From Diplonema papillatum (Eukaryota > Euglenozoa > Diplonemea > Diplonemida > Diplonemidae): a stretch of 64,000 nt of DNA. The stretch covers positions 1-64,000 of the forward strand of contig JAPJBO010000675.1 in assembly GCA_030068145.1 (NCBI GenBank), in the 5' to 3' direction. Below, in pieces: positions 63,012 to 64,000 of this stretch. The notes beneath the pieces were generated by a model that had not been told where the DNA came from, ran no database searches, and worked only from the letters and a program-made list of their open reading frames with translations. Position 1 is the first letter of the stretch. Every line of letters starts with the position of its first letter. Position numbers and translations under genes: made by a program.

Positions 63012-64000
63012 ATGAGCAATACGAGTTTCCGTTCTGTGGCACTTGCTTTCAAGAAACGAGAAAAGAGAACACGCCAAAGCAGGCGGGGGGGGGCTGTGGT
63101 ACCAGGGCAAAAAGAGGTGTGCATGCCCGATGTCGTCGAGGGCACACGCGAGGGCCCCCTGTGCGTGTTGGCAGGACGAGTGCTTGGCTCGTCATGCGGG
63201 ATGTGCCTCGCCGTGCTCAAGGAAGGAGGCCGTGTTGACATATATGTGCCCTGCCCGCCTCCCGACGACCCTTTGGTCATTGCCGTGCAGATCGAAGTGA
63301 ACGTGCCCGACGCCTTGTGGCTCGTAAGCATTCCGGCCGACCGTGAACTGGAAGCAGACTGGCTGCTGTGCATAGGCCGGTCCGGCGACTTTGAGCTCAT
63401 ATCTGTCATCCCGCCTCAAGACGCCGACGATTCCGCGAGCAATGATCAGAACGGCCAAGACCCCACCATCGACGTACTCGCAAAGGGAAACTTGAGTGAA
63501 GCAGCCCGGGGGGTCGGCCATTTATGCGGCGAGAGCGGCACCCCGCAGATCAGCCTCGAGCCGTCGAATCACCTCCCGCCCGTGGTCGTGACGCACCGGG
63601 AGGGAACGTGCGCGTACAGCCGCCGCGGTGGGCAGGGGCGTGTGGCGCGTCGGCGCATCGTCGCCATCCCGTTGCTGCCGGCGTCGTTCTTGACCCTGTC
63701 GTTTCACAGGGTGAAGGGCCGGCGCGACGAGTTGAGCGAGAGCCCGCTTTCCTGCCGCATGCAGCTCTGGCCGGTCGCGGCGCGCGACCACGTGGGAGCG
63801 CCGCAACCGGCGTTGCAGGACATGCGGCCGCTTGCGCTGCTGCCGGCGGCGGACATCTTGACGGCCCAAGCTGTCTTCGACGAATCCTCCGTCCGGCTCC
63901 TGTCCGTTTCCGCGTCGGCAGTCAAAGACGGGGAGAGCCTGTTCACGCTGTCCGCCCTCATCGAAGAGAAGCTGGTCCCCCTCGACCCCTTCCCTGTGCA
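63012..64000 (+). CDS. Unknown protein, partial at the right window edge
   Basis: Starting at ATG 63012 (or 63123) the frame stays open through the window end, at least 329 codons. The first 37 residues are basic (MSNTSFRSVALAFKKREKR). Then come alternating hydrophobic strands, PLCVLAGRVLGSSCGMCLAV, DPLVIAVQIEVNVPDALWLV, ADWLLCIGRSGDFELI, and later RRRIVAIPLLPASFLTLSFH. These suggest a beta-rich globular protein that is not membrane-bound. The codon use is GC-rich, like the supported genes. The frame crosses a G8 run (63085-63092) near its start, so the region before ATG 63123 is less certain. No family recognised. Confidence 0.6.
   Translation, partial: MSNTSFRSVALAFKKREKRTRQSRRGGAVVPGQKEVCMPDVVEGTREGPLCVLAGRVLGSSCGMCLAVLKEGGRVDIYVPCPPPDDPLVIAVQIEVNVPDALWLVSIPADRELEADWLLCIGRSGDFELISVIPPQDADDSASNDQNGQDPTIDVLAKGNLSEAARGVGHLCGESGTPQISLEPSNHLPPVVVTHREGTCAYSRRGGQGRVARRRIVAIPLLPASFLTLSFHRVKGRRDELSESPLSCRMQLWPVAARDHVGAPQPALQDMRPLALLPAADILTAQAVFDESSVRLLSVSASAVKDGESLFTLSALIEEKLVPLDPFPV

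Noticed and set aside
1-64000. tRNA, 5S and spliceosomal RNA genes
   Set aside because: I looked for box B-type GGTTCGA motifs and conserved 5S/U RNA wording and saw none that also fold. A covariance-model search was not possible.

Overview
This window is nuclear DNA of a microbial eukaryote with GC-rich genes. The evidence is eukaryote-only families (ABCA transporter, ARL16-like GTPase, SERBP1/HABP4-like protein, SAC3/GANP/THP3 protein, DOMON-copper monooxygenase), GT-AG introns whose removal restores conserved domains exactly, 18S-type rRNA fragments, and abundant satellites, minisatellites and transposon-like repeats. The lineage is not resolved. The few, mostly phase-0 introns, the hybrid histidine kinase and the helix-44 sequence of the 18S fragments suit an alga or another free-living protist. 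The helix-44 wording looks faintly red-algal, but ARL16 is usually linked to cilia, which red algae lack, so I do not commit.

Layout. 1-3.7 kb: a 501-bp satellite interrupted by a 2.1-kb inserted module. 3.7-9.2 kb: degraded dispersed repeats with several copies of a SINE-like element. 9.2-16.9 kb: a four-exon full-length ABCA-type ABC transporter. 19.5-20.1 kb: an ARL16-like small GTPase. 20.5-21.2 kb: a 153-bp tandem repeat mixed with a copied 5' end of the next gene. 21.4-22.8 kb: an acidic protein of unknown function. 22.8-25.9 kb: satellites. 25.9-26.7 kb: an ankyrin/SAM-like protein followed by micro-duplications of its ankyrin helix and an 18S fragment. 28.3-30.1 kb: a secreted DOMON-copper type II monooxygenase. 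30.1-41.5 kb: a repeat-rich gene desert holding a hAT-like element, a foldback element, three minisatellites and two 18S rRNA tails. 41.6-42.6 kb: a CAD-type zinc alcohol dehydrogenase, followed by a decayed relative and a MITE. 45.6-47.9 kb: a three-exon SERBP1/HABP4-like ribosome-associated protein. 50.3-56.6 kb: a four-exon GAF-GAF hybrid histidine kinase with a higher-order tandem repeat in one intron. 58.4-59.2 kb: a four-TM membrane protein. 60.2-62.2 kb: a SAC3/GANP/THP3-like protein with identical internal repeats. From 63.0 kb to the right edge: a partial unknown gene.

All eleven supported genes lie on the + strand. They look like unrelated housekeeping, transport and signalling genes, not a pathway cluster. 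The recurring theme is repeat DNA just upstream of start codons: a SINE-like copy 95 bp before the ABCA ATG, satellite relatives before the ankyrin and SERBP1-like genes, and a poly(G) tract before the four-TM gene. I found no convincing new defence or mobile system. The most checkable oddities are the P-loop Lys-to-Thr change in the ARL16-like GTPase, the intron that splits the phospho-acceptor Asp codon of the kinase, the ABC-ABC higher-order repeat inside its second intron, and the scrambled 18S rRNA tails.
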